DNA of 64,000 bases from JAHOYW01 sp963664605 (GTDB taxonomy: Bacteria > Verrucomicrobiota > Lentisphaeria > Victivallales > Victivallaceae). The stretch is from NCBI GenBank assembly GCA_963664605.1, contig OY761536.1:3782001-3846000 (forward strand), read 5' to 3'. Each line of letters begins with the position of its first letter. Position 1 is the first letter of the stretch. Shown one piece after another: positions 1 to 9,094 of this stretch. The translations under genes and the position numbers were made by a program. A model generated the notes under the pieces. The model saw only the letters and a program-made list of their open reading frames with translations. It searched no databases and was not told where the DNA came from.

Positions 1-390
1 ATATTCATTTGTATTGGAATGAACTTGATAAGTTATCCGTTAATCAATATTTTATACGGGAAAGAATATACCCCTGCTGTGCTTACGTTGATTATTTATA
101 TGTGGCAACTTGTCATTATAAGCATGGGTATTCCTTTTGGCAACTGGTTAATTGCGGAGAACCTGCAAATTTATACTATTGCATTCTCAGTTGCCGGTGC
201 TATTGTTAATATAGTCCTGAATTATTTCTTAATAAGGAAAATCGGCATAAGCGGGGCCGCAATAGCAACGGTAATCTCTCCAATATCAAATTTTTTATTA
301 GCTGGATGTTTACATAAAAAAATGAGAAGGCAGTTATTTATGATCCTAAAAGCATTTTTGTTAATCGATTTATTTAGAAAAAACTTGTAA
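1..390 (+). CDS. Polysaccharide flippase (Wzx-like), C-terminal fragment
   Basis: This is the C-terminal ~129 residues of a multi-spanning membrane protein; the gene begins before the window, and the reading frame is open from base 1. The visible part has alternating hydrophobic helices, a SGAAIATVIS segment typical of the last helices of MATE/Wzx-type polysaccharide exporters, and a short basic tail. Proteins of this family move lipid-linked oligosaccharide units across the inner membrane. The next gene follows after 25 bases and the whole neighbourhood makes surface polysaccharide, which supports the call. The family is inferred from hydrophobicity, the short motif and context; the N-terminal part was not available. 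Confidence 0.7.
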   Translation: MFICIGMNLISYPLINILYGKEYTPAVLTLIIYMWQLVIISMGIPFGNWLIAENLQIYTIAFSVAGAIVNIVLNYFLIRKIGISGAAIATVISPISNFLLAGCLHKKMRRQLFMILKAFLLIDLFRKNL

Positions 391-415
391 ATTATACATA
401 AATGGAAAGAATATT

Positions 416-3415
416 ATGATTTTTAATGAAGAAACTATTAAATATAAAACTGAATTCTTAGATACAATAGAAGAGAATGAAAATATTTTGCACGATGTAT
501 TGAAGAGAAATTTAAATTGTGAGTATAAATTACAAAAACTAGAAAGACCATGGAATCCTGGTGGTGGATGTACACTATTTGAATGTACGACAAAAGAAAA
601 TCATTTTTTTCTTAAAGTAAAAAGTAAAAGTTGCAAAGTTGAAAGCAAACTGGAATCAGAAGACAAATGGTTAGATGAACCCGCTTTGCAACATGAATTT
701 GGTATGATAGAGAGAATAAAAACAGACTTCGTTCCACGACTAATTTTCTTTGAGATATCAGGAGGATTTCAATTTTTAGCTCTAGAATGGCTTGTACCGT
801 TTGAAAAAGCGATTGATTGTTTTAATATCGATGAAATTATAAATATTTGGGGGGAAATATATAGCATGACAGAAGAGCTGTATAAACTAAATATTGTTCA
901 TACAGACATACATGAAAAAAACATATGTTTTAGAAATTCAACTCCAATATTATGTGATTTTGAAGAATCCAGAAGCTTAAAACAAAATTGTTCATTCGCA
1001 GAGTCTTTAGATGTATCAGGTAGAAACAAATATGGAGATGTCGGAGATTTTCCACTTAGTCATGGGCTAAAAGGCAGAACTTGCCTTAATCGGTTGTATA
1101 AGGTCTTCCAGGAAATAATTAGCTACAAATTAACAACATTCCTTGAGGAATGCCAGTTCAGTTGTGATTGTGAATTTAACAAAGATACTCTTCAACAGCC
1201 AGATCAAAGGATTTATCAATCAGTTATGATTAATGGGAAATCGTTTTCTGGACAACGTATAGAATCTAATTATAGATATTTGATTATTAACAAGATGATT
1301 GATTATTTTTATAAGGTTAATAATAATAATAAATTAAATTATTTAGACATTGGTTGTAATATGGGAAGATTTTGCATAAAAATGGCAAAATCTTCTTATA
1401 TTGCAAAAAGCACCGGAGTGGATGCCTTTAAAAACTATGTAACAGCAGCTAGAGCACTAGCTTTCTTAGACGCCCAAGCATCTAATGTAAAATTCACCAC
1501 GGCTATTTGTGGTGAAGACAGTTTAAAAAGCATCATACCACAAGCCGACATCATTAGCGTATTGTCAGTTTATCACCATATTAAGAAAAAAACAGAATTT
1601 CTACAAGACCTGAAAAAACTTTCTCCTAAAGCTATAATATTTGAATTTGCGGTTCAAGACCGTTTTTATCCAGAAAGGAAGTCTCTGGATAAGGAAATCA
1701 CTTACGTCAGAGATATATTAGGTGCTACTCATATTACACTTCTGGGACACAGCAATGATTACAGCCGTCCTATCTTTTTATATTCATGTGAAAAACTATC
1801 TCAAAAAGTACTATGGCAGTTAAAATTTATAAATTTAACTTCAAATAACTTTATAAAACAAAAGCTCAAAGGTATTCTCCAAAAAGGCAAGAGAATTTTA
1901 AAATTTTTAATAAGAAAAATTAAGGACATTAATAAAACAGATGACTTAACAGCATTCAAAAAAGCTCAAAAATGGCTTCAAAAAAACACAATTAATAATG
2001 ACGGTGTTGCGGTTAATTCGAAACGACAATTAATTTATCCGGAAGTAACAGGATATTATATTCCAACTTTGCTAACATGGGGAAAACATAAACAAGCAAA
2101 GAAATTCGCGGATTATTTAGTATCAATTCAAAATAATGATGGTTCATGGTCTGATCCCGAAGGAGACTCCCCCTATACATTTGATACCGGACAAATATTA
2201 AAAGGCTTAATCTCTCTTGTTGATATTTATCCACAATATAAAGAATCTATTGAAAGAGGAATAAACTGGATTATATTGCAAGGCAAAGACAACGGACAAT
2301 TATGCACTCCAGACACAAGGTTTTGGAAGCTGCCTTTCGGCAACGAAGTCCCTGAAGCAATCCATCTTTACTGCCTAGACTCCATAAAGACTGCAGGTAT
2401 AAAGTGGAACAATAAAAAATATTTAAATTTTGTAGAAAAAACATTAAAATTTTATTTAGCAAAAGATAATTTGACCCAATTTAATACATTATCTCATTTT
2501 CACGCATACATAATAGAAGCATTGACCGATCTTGGAGAAACAGCAACAGCAACAAAAGCAATGCTTGAAGTTGCCTCGTACCAAAAACGTAATGGAGCCA
2601 TACCGGCATACAACGATCACCATTGGATATGTTCTACCGGCATGTTTCAATACGCCTTAATATGGTACAAACTAGGAAACAAAAAAAATGGAGATCTGGC
2701 GTTTAATTATGCTGTTCGTCTACAAAATAAGTCTGGAGGCTGGTATGGGAGTTATGGTTTAAAAAGTAATTATTTCCCCAAAGAAGAAATTAGTTGGGCT
2801 GTAAAATATTTTTTAGACGCACTTTACTGGAAGATTAAATTATCTTTCAATCTTGATGCGGATATATTTCCAGCTGAAATTAGAGATACTGATGGAAGAG
2901 TTAAAATTATTCTTGATAAAATAAATGAATTCAAGCCTAAAAAAATAGTTGATTTGGGTTGTGGAAAGGGACGTTTTCTAAAAGCTATAATGAAGTCTTT
3001 TAAAAATATAAGCTTATCAGGAATGGATTTATCTGAAGAGATGTTAAAATATTTACCGGAAGGAATAAATAAAATAGAGGGTTCACTCCTCAAAATACCA
3101 GTAAAAAATGAGGAATACGATTTTGCCATATGCGTTGAAGCATTAGAACACGCTGTAGATATTGACGCCGCATTAGAAGAAATGAGAAGAATAGTTAAAG
3201 GAGATGGAATCCTTATTATTATTGATAAAAATATTCATAAATTGGGTAAGTTAGAATTGTCCGAATGGGAAACTTGGTTCGATAAAAATGAAATCAAATC
3301 AAAATTACAGAGCTTGAACTTTTCATGTGATGTTATTGAAAATATTTCCTATGACGATAGCGATGGTTCTAATGAATTATTTATCGCATGGATTGCTCAA
3401 AAGGGGATAAAATGA
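416..3415 (+). CDS. Four-domain protein: kinase-like, methyltransferase, alpha/alpha barrel, methyltransferase
   Basis: One uninterrupted 999-residue frame with four recognisable parts. Residues ~1-230 carry protein/sugar-kinase-like motifs: HTDIHEKN near 162-169 (catalytic-loop type) and DFEES near 181 (metal-binding type). Residues ~300-460 are a SAM methyltransferase with the glycine motif LDIGCNMGRF near 310. Residues ~512-805 look like an alpha/alpha barrel of the prenyltransferase/cyclase kind, with QNNDGSW near 572 and QNKSGGWYG later. Residues ~835-999 are a second SAM methyltransferase with VDLGCGKGRF near 845. The pairing of kinase and methyltransferase recalls WbdD, which caps O-antigen chains with a methyl phosphate and so sets chain length; the domain order here is different. 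The stop codon overlaps the ATG of wecB (ATGA), so both are translated together. Codon use is very AT-rich. Function is inference; the four domains are well supported. Confidence 0.75.
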   Translation: MIFNEETIKYKTEFLDTIEENENILHDVLKRNLNCEYKLQKLERPWNPGGGCTLFECTTKENHFFLKVKSKSCKVESKLESEDKWLDEPALQHEFGMIERIKTDFVPRLIFFEISGGFQFLALEWLVPFEKAIDCFNIDEIINIWGEIYSMTEELYKLNIVHTDIHEKNICFRNSTPILCDFEESRSLKQNCSFAESLDVSGRNKYGDVGDFPLSHGLKGRTCLNRLYKVFQEIISYKLTTFLEECQFSCDCEFNKDTLQQPDQRIYQSVMINGKSFSGQRIESNYRYLIINKMIDYFYKVNNNNKLNYLDIGCNMGRFCIKMAKSSYIAKSTGVDAFKNYVTAARALAFLDAQASNVKFTTAICGEDSLKSIIPQADIISVLSVYHHIKKKTEFLQDLKKLSPKAIIFEFAVQDRFYPERKSLDKEITYVRDILGATHITLLGHSNDYSRPIFLYSCEKLSQKVLWQLKFINLTSNNFIKQKLKGILQKGKRILKFLIRKIKDINKTDDLTAFKKAQKWLQKNTINNDGVAVNSKRQLIYPEVTGYYIPTLLTWGKHKQAKKFADYLVSIQNNDGSWSDPEGDSPYTFDTGQILKGLISLVDIYPQYKESIERGINWIILQGKDNGQLCTPDTRFWKLPFGNEVPEAIHLYCLDSIKTAGIKWNNKKYLNFVEKTLKFYLAKDNLTQFNTLSHFHAYIIEALTDLGETATATKAMLEVASYQKRNGAIPAYNDHHWICSTGMFQYALIWYKLGNKKNGDLAFNYAVRLQNKSGGWYGSYGLKSNYFPKEEISWAVKYFLDALYWKIKLSFNLDADIFPAEIRDTDGRVKIILDKINEFKPKKIVDLGCGKGRFLKAIMKSFKNISLSGMDLSEEMLKYLPEGINKIEGSLLKIPVKNEEYDFAICVEALEHAVDIDAALEEMRRIVKGDGILIIIDKNIHKLGKLELSEWETWFDKNEIKSKLQSLNFSCDVIENISYDDSDGSNELFIAWIAQKGIK

Positions 3416-4521
3416 AAAAAATCCTACTAATCTTTGGAACTAGACCAGAAGTCATTAAGATGGCTCCTGTAATTACCGAATTAAAAACCAATTATAAGTA
3501 TTTCGAAACTATTATCTGCAATACAGGGCAGCATGAACAGATGACTGATGAACTTATTGATTTGTTCAAAATCCATGTTGACTATAATCTAAAATTAATG
3601 GTTGATAACCAGACTCTTACCAGTCTTACTGCAAAATTATTTGATAAGCTTGGAGCTTTAATAGAGCAGGTCAAACCTGATTGGATACTTGCCCAGGGAG
3701 ATACTACAACAGTAATGGTGTCAAGTATGCTGGCATATTATAACGGAATAAAATTTGGACATGTTGAAGCAGGATTGCGTACTGATGATTTATTGCAACC
3801 CTTTCCGGAAGAAGCAAATCGTCGTATTGCAGATATGCTTAGTACATTATGTTTTGCGCCAACTGCAACATCAGCTGAAATACTTTCTGATGAAAAGATA
3901 GCCAAACAAAAAATTATTATTACAGGAAATACAGTAGTAGATACTTTACTGAAATTTGAAAACCAAATAGATAATAAAATATCACAAAAAATACTTGATT
4001 CAGGATTTTCAAAAATTGTTCTAATCACAGCTCATCGACGTGAAAATATTGGAAAGCCTATAGATAATATTTGCCTGGCGATAAAATATTTAGCAAAATC
4101 AAACCCGAATGTGGCGTTTGTTTATCCTGTACATTTGAATCCAAACATAAATAACCCTGTAAGGTCTAAATTATCTAATATTAAAAATGTAAAATTGCTA
4201 CCGCCTCTGGATTATTTTTCTTTGATGGGTTTAATCAAAAATTGTACTTTTGTATTAACAGACTCAGGCGGTATTCAAGAAGAAGCTCCAACTTGGAGTA
4301 AACCTGTTCTGGTTATGAGAAATGAAACAGAACGTCCGGAAGGAATTGCCGCTGGAATAAGCAAACTGGTTGGCACACAAACGGATATCATAATAAAAGA
4401 AGCCGATAAACTGTTGAAGAACCATAAATATTACAAATTAACAGCTAATTCAACAAATCCTTACGGAGATGGAAACGCCGCTCCTAAAATAGTAGAGGCT
4501 TTAAAAGGATATGACAAATAA
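3412..4521 (+). CDS. wecB: UDP-N-acetylglucosamine 2-epimerase (non-hydrolysing)
   Basis: Interconverts UDP-GlcNAc and UDP-ManNAc in the cytoplasm, supplying ManNAc-type sugars for surface polysaccharide. The 369-residue protein has the full set of family motifs: FGTRPEVIKMAP at the N-terminus, GQHEQM, GDTTTVM, GHVEAGLRT, FPEEANRR, ITAHRREN, HLNPN and DSGGIQEEAP. The start is placed at the ATG overlapping the previous stop codon (ATGA), preceded by AAGGGGAT. An in-frame upstream ATG at 3388 lies inside the preceding gene and lacks a ribosome site. Length is normal for the family. It sits between the four-domain protein and a glycosyltransferase, consistent with a shared polysaccharide operon. 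Confidence 0.93.
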   Translation: MKKILLIFGTRPEVIKMAPVITELKTNYKYFETIICNTGQHEQMTDELIDLFKIHVDYNLKLMVDNQTLTSLTAKLFDKLGALIEQVKPDWILAQGDTTTVMVSSMLAYYNGIKFGHVEAGLRTDDLLQPFPEEANRRIADMLSTLCFAPTATSAEILSDEKIAKQKIIITGNTVVDTLLKFENQIDNKISQKILDSGFSKIVLITAHRRENIGKPIDNICLAIKYLAKSNPNVAFVYPVHLNPNINNPVRSKLSNIKNVKLLPPLDYFSLMGLIKNCTFVLTDSGGIQEEAPTWSKPVLVMRNETERPEGIAAGISKLVGTQTDIIIKEADKLLKNHKYYKLTANSTNPYGDGNAAPKIVEALKGYDK

Positions 4522-5380
4522 AAAACCATTAATATCCATTATATTACCAGTATATAATGGAGAAAAATATCTCAGTTCGGCTATCGAAAGTTTGCTCCAG
4601 CAAACCTATGACAATTGGGAATTAATTATCGTAAATGATAACTCTACTGACTCAAGTCAAGCAATTGCTGAAAAGTATATAGCAAAAGACAGAAGAATCA
4701 AATTGGTTATAAATAAAGTAAATAAAAGATTGCCGGCTTCTTTAAATATTGGTTTTAATAACGCCAAAGGCGAATTATTTACATGGACAAGCGACGATAA
4801 TTTATATTATCCAAATGCTTTAGAAAAGATGTTAGATATTTTAAACTCGAAATATTGTGACTTGGTATATGCCGATTATAGAATCATAAACGAAAATTCC
4901 TGCCATATTGCTGACAGTCAGCTGAAAGAGCCAAAATATATTCCTCACTGTGGATGTGGGGCTTGTTTTTTATATAAAAGAGACATTCATTATAAACTTG
5001 GAGGATATCGTGAAGAAATGTTTTTAGCAGAAGACTATGATTTCTTCCTGCGCGCTTCTTCAAAATATAAAGCTTACCATTTAAAAAAAAATTTATATGA
5101 ATACCGATCTCACGACAGATCTTTAACAGTCACAAAGCAAAAAATGATATGGGAAAAAACTTTAATTGTTATAGAAAATAATTGGGATGGGCTTTCTATA
5201 GAGGCTAAAAAAAATCTCATTCCCCGTTTAATTTCGTTACCGTACTGTCTTGATGATTTGCAAAAGATGCGGCAATGTTTTTGGATTTCTATAAAGCTGT
5301 CTGTTTACAAAGCTATTAAAGAGTTAAGCTTGGGACGTATTATATTTTTATTTTTTGGAATAAGGTTACGAAATAAATAA
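4511..5380 (+). CDS. Glycosyltransferase family 2
   Basis: A 289-residue cytoplasmic GT-A enzyme expected to add one sugar to a lipid-linked polysaccharide intermediate. The N-terminus reads ISIILPVYNGEKYLSSAIES, the classic family 2 opening. A nucleotide-binding VNDNSTDSS follows, then a metal-binding TSDDNLYY near residue 95, and AEDYDFFLR supplies the usual acidic catalytic region. The gene overlaps the end of wecB by 11 bases and AGGA sits only one base before the ATG, so translational coupling is likely. Donor and acceptor sugars cannot be told from sequence. Codon use is AT-rich like its two upstream neighbours. Confidence 0.9.
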   Translation: MTNKKPLISIILPVYNGEKYLSSAIESLLQQTYDNWELIIVNDNSTDSSQAIAEKYIAKDRRIKLVINKVNKRLPASLNIGFNNAKGELFTWTSDDNLYYPNALEKMLDILNSKYCDLVYADYRIINENSCHIADSQLKEPKYIPHCGCGACFLYKRDIHYKLGGYREEMFLAEDYDFFLRASSKYKAYHLKKNLYEYRSHDRSLTVTKQKMIWEKTLIVIENNWDGLSIEAKKNLIPRLISLPYCLDDLQKMRQCFWISIKLSVYKAIKELSLGRIIFLFFGIRLRNK

Positions 5381-5405
5381 AATATTTCAAACAGGAGTTT
5401 GCACG

Positions 5406-6539
5406 ATGTTCAGTTTTGGTGAAATAATCAGGAAGGCTAACAAGCTGCTTTCTATAATAGAAATGAAGCTGCATCGGACAAGATGCTGTTCCCGTCCCAG
5501 CCAAGTTCATATGCTGACTCAATATGAATGCAATTATAATTGCGAATTCTGCGGCTTTGATTACCGTACAAACCCGTTGAAAAATCAATTAACATTGGAA
5601 AGGTATAAAACTATTATGGACAATATCCGTCCAAAACTTATAACAAATATGGTTTTTTCCGGTATGGGAGAACCGCTTTTATGCAATGACTTTGATGGAA
5701 TAGTCAAATATACAAAAGAAAAATATCCACATATCAAATTATCAATAAATACAAATGGCGAGTTATTGACCGGAGAAAAAGCAAAATTAGTCGCAAAGAA
5801 CTTCGATTCTGTCGTAATCTCCCTGCACTCCCTTGAACCTAAAACCTACGCTACTATTTCCGGTAATAAATCGTTACAGACGGTACTTGACAACATCACT
5901 AATATAAGAAAAATCAATCCTGATATTAAACTTACTCTTTATTTCGCCTACTCAATGCGCAATATTGATGAAATCAAAAAACACGTTGAATTCTGTATAA
6001 AACTTGGAAACTGCTTTTACCTTGGAGCATATGCTAAATTCTATACTCAGAGACGTTGTTTTTCTGATATTAACAACAGCAAGCTGTTTCATTCCCTCGA
6101 CAGAAATCTCTCTTTGTTTAACCATCAGGAAGACTCCGACCGTATGGTCAGAGAGGCCTGCGAATATGCTGTAAAGTCAAATCTAAAAAAATATATATTT
6201 CCCCCACTGTTTAGCAATGCTTCCCGTAAGCGGATGAATTGTAATTTTCCTTATTCCCAGATAATGCTCGGACCTGATGGACAGGTTTATCCCTGTGGAG
6301 GGAGCGAAGTGGTGATGTATGAAGATATCACCGAAGGTAAACTTGATTTCGGTAACCTTGAGAAATCCAGTATTGATAAAATCTGGAATTTGAAAGATTA
6401 CAGACGTCTGCGCACTTCATCACATGGAAAAAGTAAATGCCGCAGCATAGAATACTGTAAAAACTGTTCAACAATGAGCTTCATGCTAAACTCAGGGAAG
6501 ATCCCGGAATCACATTTTGTAGAAAATAATAAAAAGTAA
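5406..6539 (+). CDS. Radical SAM protein with SPASM-like C-terminal cysteines
   Basis: A 377-residue radical SAM enzyme. The cluster motif CNYNCEFC (CX3CX2C) lies near residue 39, with GMGEPLLCND after it as the SAM-contact region. The C-terminal third has a second cysteine set (CNFPYSQ, VYPCGG, CRSIEYCKNC) arranged like SPASM/Twitch domains that bind extra iron-sulfur clusters. Such enzymes modify peptides or carbohydrates; the substrate is unknown. It lies between two glycosyltransferases, so action on a sugar or polyprenyl-linked intermediate is plausible, but no partner peptide gene was found nearby. The ribosome site CAGGAG stands nine bases before the ATG. Confidence 0.85.
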   Translation: MFSFGEIIRKANKLLSIIEMKLHRTRCCSRPSQVHMLTQYECNYNCEFCGFDYRTNPLKNQLTLERYKTIMDNIRPKLITNMVFSGMGEPLLCNDFDGIVKYTKEKYPHIKLSINTNGELLTGEKAKLVAKNFDSVVISLHSLEPKTYATISGNKSLQTVLDNITNIRKINPDIKLTLYFAYSMRNIDEIKKHVEFCIKLGNCFYLGAYAKFYTQRRCFSDINNSKLFHSLDRNLSLFNHQEDSDRMVREACEYAVKSNLKKYIFPPLFSNASRKRMNCNFPYSQIMLGPDGQVYPCGGSEVVMYEDITEGKLDFGNLEKSSIDKIWNLKDYRRLRTSSHGKSKCRSIEYCKNCSTMSFMLNSGKIPESHFVENNKK

Positions 6540-6580
6540 ATCAAAAATTGAGGTGGAGTATTAAAAAGGACAAAACAGTT

Positions 6581-7393
6581 ATGATCTCAATTATTGTACC
6601 TTGCTATAATATCGCAGAATTCCTCGGGGAAACTCTTGACAGCGTTCTAGCACAATCATATACGGATTGGGAATGCATCATCATAGACGACGGTTCTATC
6701 GACTCAACAGCGAATATTGCAGAAGAATACATTAGAAAAGATGACAGGTTCAAATATATTCATCAGAAAAATAAGGGGTTAGCCGGAGCGAGAAATACAG
6801 GCATCAAAAAAAGCTCCGGGAAATATATACTGCCACTGGACGGCGATGATCTGATAGCTGCTTCATACATTGAAAAAGCAGTAAAAATACTTGAAGAAAA
6901 AGAGGAAATAAAAGTAGTATACGCGTTCGCCAGATTCTTTGGAGCTAAATCTAATATCTGGCGGCTCCGGAACTATTCGTATAAACAATTACTGCTCGGC
7001 AATAGAATCTTTTGTTCATGTGTCTACAGGCGTGTCGATTATGACCGGGTCAAAGGTTATGATGAAACTATGTCGGTCTACGAAGACTGGGATTTTCTCA
7101 TCAGGTTATTATACCCGGATGCTCAAGTATTCCGCATTCCAGAAGTGCTTTTTTTCTATCGCACCAGACAGGGATCTTTATTAAATTCAAGGGATTCAGA
7201 ACAAAGATGTCTTAACGCCAGAAAACATATTTTCAAGAAAAACGTTGATATATATTTTGAATATTTTAATAAAAACCCAATGGTCTTGTATGAAACATCA
7301 GAAACAGTAAGTTATAAATTGTATTTGATGCTGAAATGGCCTTTTGCTTTCTTACGCCGGATATGGGAGTTTTTTATTTTGAGCTTCAGATAA
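6581..7393 (+). CDS. Glycosyltransferase family 2
   Basis: A 270-residue GT-A glycosyltransferase. It opens with ISIIVPCYNIAEFLGETLDS, then has IIDDGSIDST, an LDGDDLI metal-binding segment and VYEDWDFLIRLL in the catalytic region. The last ~25 residues are hydrophobic and basic, suggesting loose membrane attachment. An open frame extends upstream to a TTG at 6548, but the ATG at 6581 is preferred because AAGGA lies ten bases before it and the family motif begins at once. It ends three bases from the convergent glycosyltransferase on the other strand, so no room for a separate terminator exists. Sugar specificity is unknown. Confidence 0.9.
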   Translation: MISIIVPCYNIAEFLGETLDSVLAQSYTDWECIIIDDGSIDSTANIAEEYIRKDDRFKYIHQKNKGLAGARNTGIKKSSGKYILPLDGDDLIAASYIEKAVKILEEKEEIKVVYAFARFFGAKSNIWRLRNYSYKQLLLGNRIFCSCVYRRVDYDRVKGYDETMSVYEDWDFLIRLLYPDAQVFRIPEVLFFYRTRQGSLLNSRDSEQRCLNARKHIFKKNVDIYFEYFNKNPMVLYETSETVSYKLYLMLKWPFAFLRRIWEFFILSFR

Positions 7394-7396
7394 AAG

Positions 7397-8341
7397 TTAT
7401 TTCACTAGATTCCTGAAAAAAACATCCTGAATAACATTCTTCCATCCTCTGCCGTATTTAAAATATCTCTTATTTTTGATCTCCCCCAAAATCAGCGGAA
7501 GACGTTTAAAAATATTACAGTTCATTTTAGCGCGTACTGCAGAATATCCACGGCGATCTTTAAATCGTTCAAGAAGCTCCGGATCAATCTTTCCTGTTAG
7601 ACGCTGGATAAGTCCATCATATAAAGCCATATTCCAACTGTCTGTATCATTTTTTATTGAAGACAAAGCGGCTTTTAACTGCCCGCTTCTGCCGGCTTGT
7701 GATAAATTGCTGTCATGTTGTCGGAACAAAGTCAAAACGTCATCGGTAAATATCCAACGGCTTACTGCCGCAATAACTAATCCTATCCATGTATCATGAC
7801 ATTCTTTGAGGGCTGGAAACGGTAACAGAAAATCTTTTAGCTCAGCCCTAAATGCCATATTATGGCCCGCTGCCGGAACTCGTTTCAGAAAGAAATCCTT
7901 GCTTGCATCTCCAGCAAATCCTCTCAGTTCCAAATGCGTGACTCCAAGCGGAATTAAATCTCTATTAACTAATTCACTATTACAAAATGCGCCTCCGCAA
8001 TCAGGAAAATCATCCAGTAAAGATAAGAGTTTGCTAATTTTATCCTGCTTCCATACATCATCCTGATCTGAAAGAAAAATTATATCTCCGTTTGTCAGTG
8101 AAACTGCTTTTTCAAAATTTTTACTTACCCCAAGTTGAGTTTCATTTTTTAAATATTTTATAATTTCAGGGTATTGCACAATCGTACTTTCTATAGCCTT
8201 ATATGTTTTATCATCCCGGGAATCATCACATATAATTATTTCATCCGGCATACAGCTTTGGTCAAGAATACTACTCAACTGCTGATCAATAAAACGTTCT
8301 CCTTCAAAAACTGCCATAGCTATAGAAATCTTATGCTTCAT
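7397..8341 (-). CDS. Glycosyltransferase family 2 (rhamnosyltransferase-like)
   Basis: A 314-residue family 2 glycosyltransferase on the minus strand. It has ISIAMAVFEGERFIDQQLSS at the start, IIICDDSRDDKT as nucleotide-binding region, and LSDQDDVWKQDK, a signature common in rhamnosyltransferase-type enzymes. A late CHDTWIGLV segment fits the same subgroup. The open frame reaches 8428, but the ATG at 8341 is chosen because AAGGA lies seven bases upstream and the conserved domain begins within five residues. It is the only gene of this locus on the minus strand and is divergent from the methyltransferase at 8515. Specificity is not visible from sequence. Confidence 0.88.
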   Translation of the reverse strand: MKHKISIAMAVFEGERFIDQQLSSILDQSCMPDEIIICDDSRDDKTYKAIESTIVQYPEIIKYLKNETQLGVSKNFEKAVSLTNGDIIFLSDQDDVWKQDKISKLLSLLDDFPDCGGAFCNSELVNRDLIPLGVTHLELRGFAGDASKDFFLKRVPAAGHNMAFRAELKDFLLPFPALKECHDTWIGLVIAAVSRWIFTDDVLTLFRQHDSNLSQAGRSGQLKAALSSIKNDTDSWNMALYDGLIQRLTGKIDPELLERFKDRRGYSAVRAKMNCNIFKRLPLILGEIKNKRYFKYGRGWKNVIQDVFFRNLVK

Positions 8342-8514
8342 CGCTTTGTCCTTATATTTACTGTCAGCAATATAACACTTCAAATGATAAAAAACGATCT
8401 TTTTTTTCATATAAAAATTGATTTTCATTTGGAACTTTATGTTTTGCAGTATAGTTTTTTATATTGTATTGGCGGTGATTTGTTGTATTTAATGTTTATC
8501 ATTATGGGGCTAAG

Positions 8515-9087
8515 ATGAGTAATAAAAATAAGATTGTGAAATTAGAATTAGGCTGCGGTAGCATCAGGCGTGTTCCAGATGCAATAACTATAGACCGCGA
8601 AAAACTGGATAGTGTCGATATTGTAGCCGACCTCAATCAAGCAATTCCAATGGATGATTCCAGTATTGACGAAATATATTCATTTCATTTTTTGGAACAT
8701 ATTGAAAATCTTGATATGTTTCTCAAAGAAGTCAATCGAATATTGAAACCTGGCGGAAAAATGATTGGTACTGTTCCATATTTCTCCAATCCGTATTTTT
8801 ATTCAGATCATACCCATAAATCATTTTTTGGTCTCTACACTTTCAGCTATTACGATAAAAAACAGCAATATTTAAGAAGAAAAGTTCCTGCTTTCTACTC
8901 CTCAGATTTATTTATTGTTGACAAGCTGAAATTGATATTCAAATCACCTTTTGTTGAACGTTGGCCTCTTAAAAAGGCATTTGGATTTATTATTAATATT
9001 TCACGCTGGACTAAAGAGTTTTATGAAGAAAACTTGTGCTATATTGTACCTGCATATGAAATTTACTTTGAATTAGTCAAAAAATAG
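8515..9087 (+). CDS. SAM-dependent methyltransferase (type 11)
   Basis: A 190-residue class I methyltransferase. KLELGCGSIRR near residue 10 is the SAM-binding glycine motif, VDIVADLNQ the acidic second motif, and SFHFLEHIENLDMFLKEVNR followed by LKPGGKMIGTVPYFS is the standard type 11 sequence. HTHKSFFGLYTF is a further segment often seen in polysaccharide-locus members. A GGGG stretch five bases before the ATG acts as ribosome site. Only seven bases separate it from the next glycosyltransferase, so the two are cotranscribed. Likely role: methylation of a sugar or lipid-linked intermediate, by context only. Confidence 0.85.
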   Translation: MSNKNKIVKLELGCGSIRRVPDAITIDREKLDSVDIVADLNQAIPMDDSSIDEIYSFHFLEHIENLDMFLKEVNRILKPGGKMIGTVPYFSNPYFYSDHTHKSFFGLYTFSYYDKKQQYLRRKVPAFYSSDLFIVDKLKLIFKSPFVERWPLKKAFGFIINISRWTKEFYEENLCYIVPAYEIYFELVKK

Positions 9088-9094
9088 TCTATTT

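Noticed and set aside
8174..8518. 114-codon plus-strand frame between divergent genes
   Set aside because: Mostly antisense to the glycosyltransferase at 7397-8341, no ribosome site, no recognisable domain.
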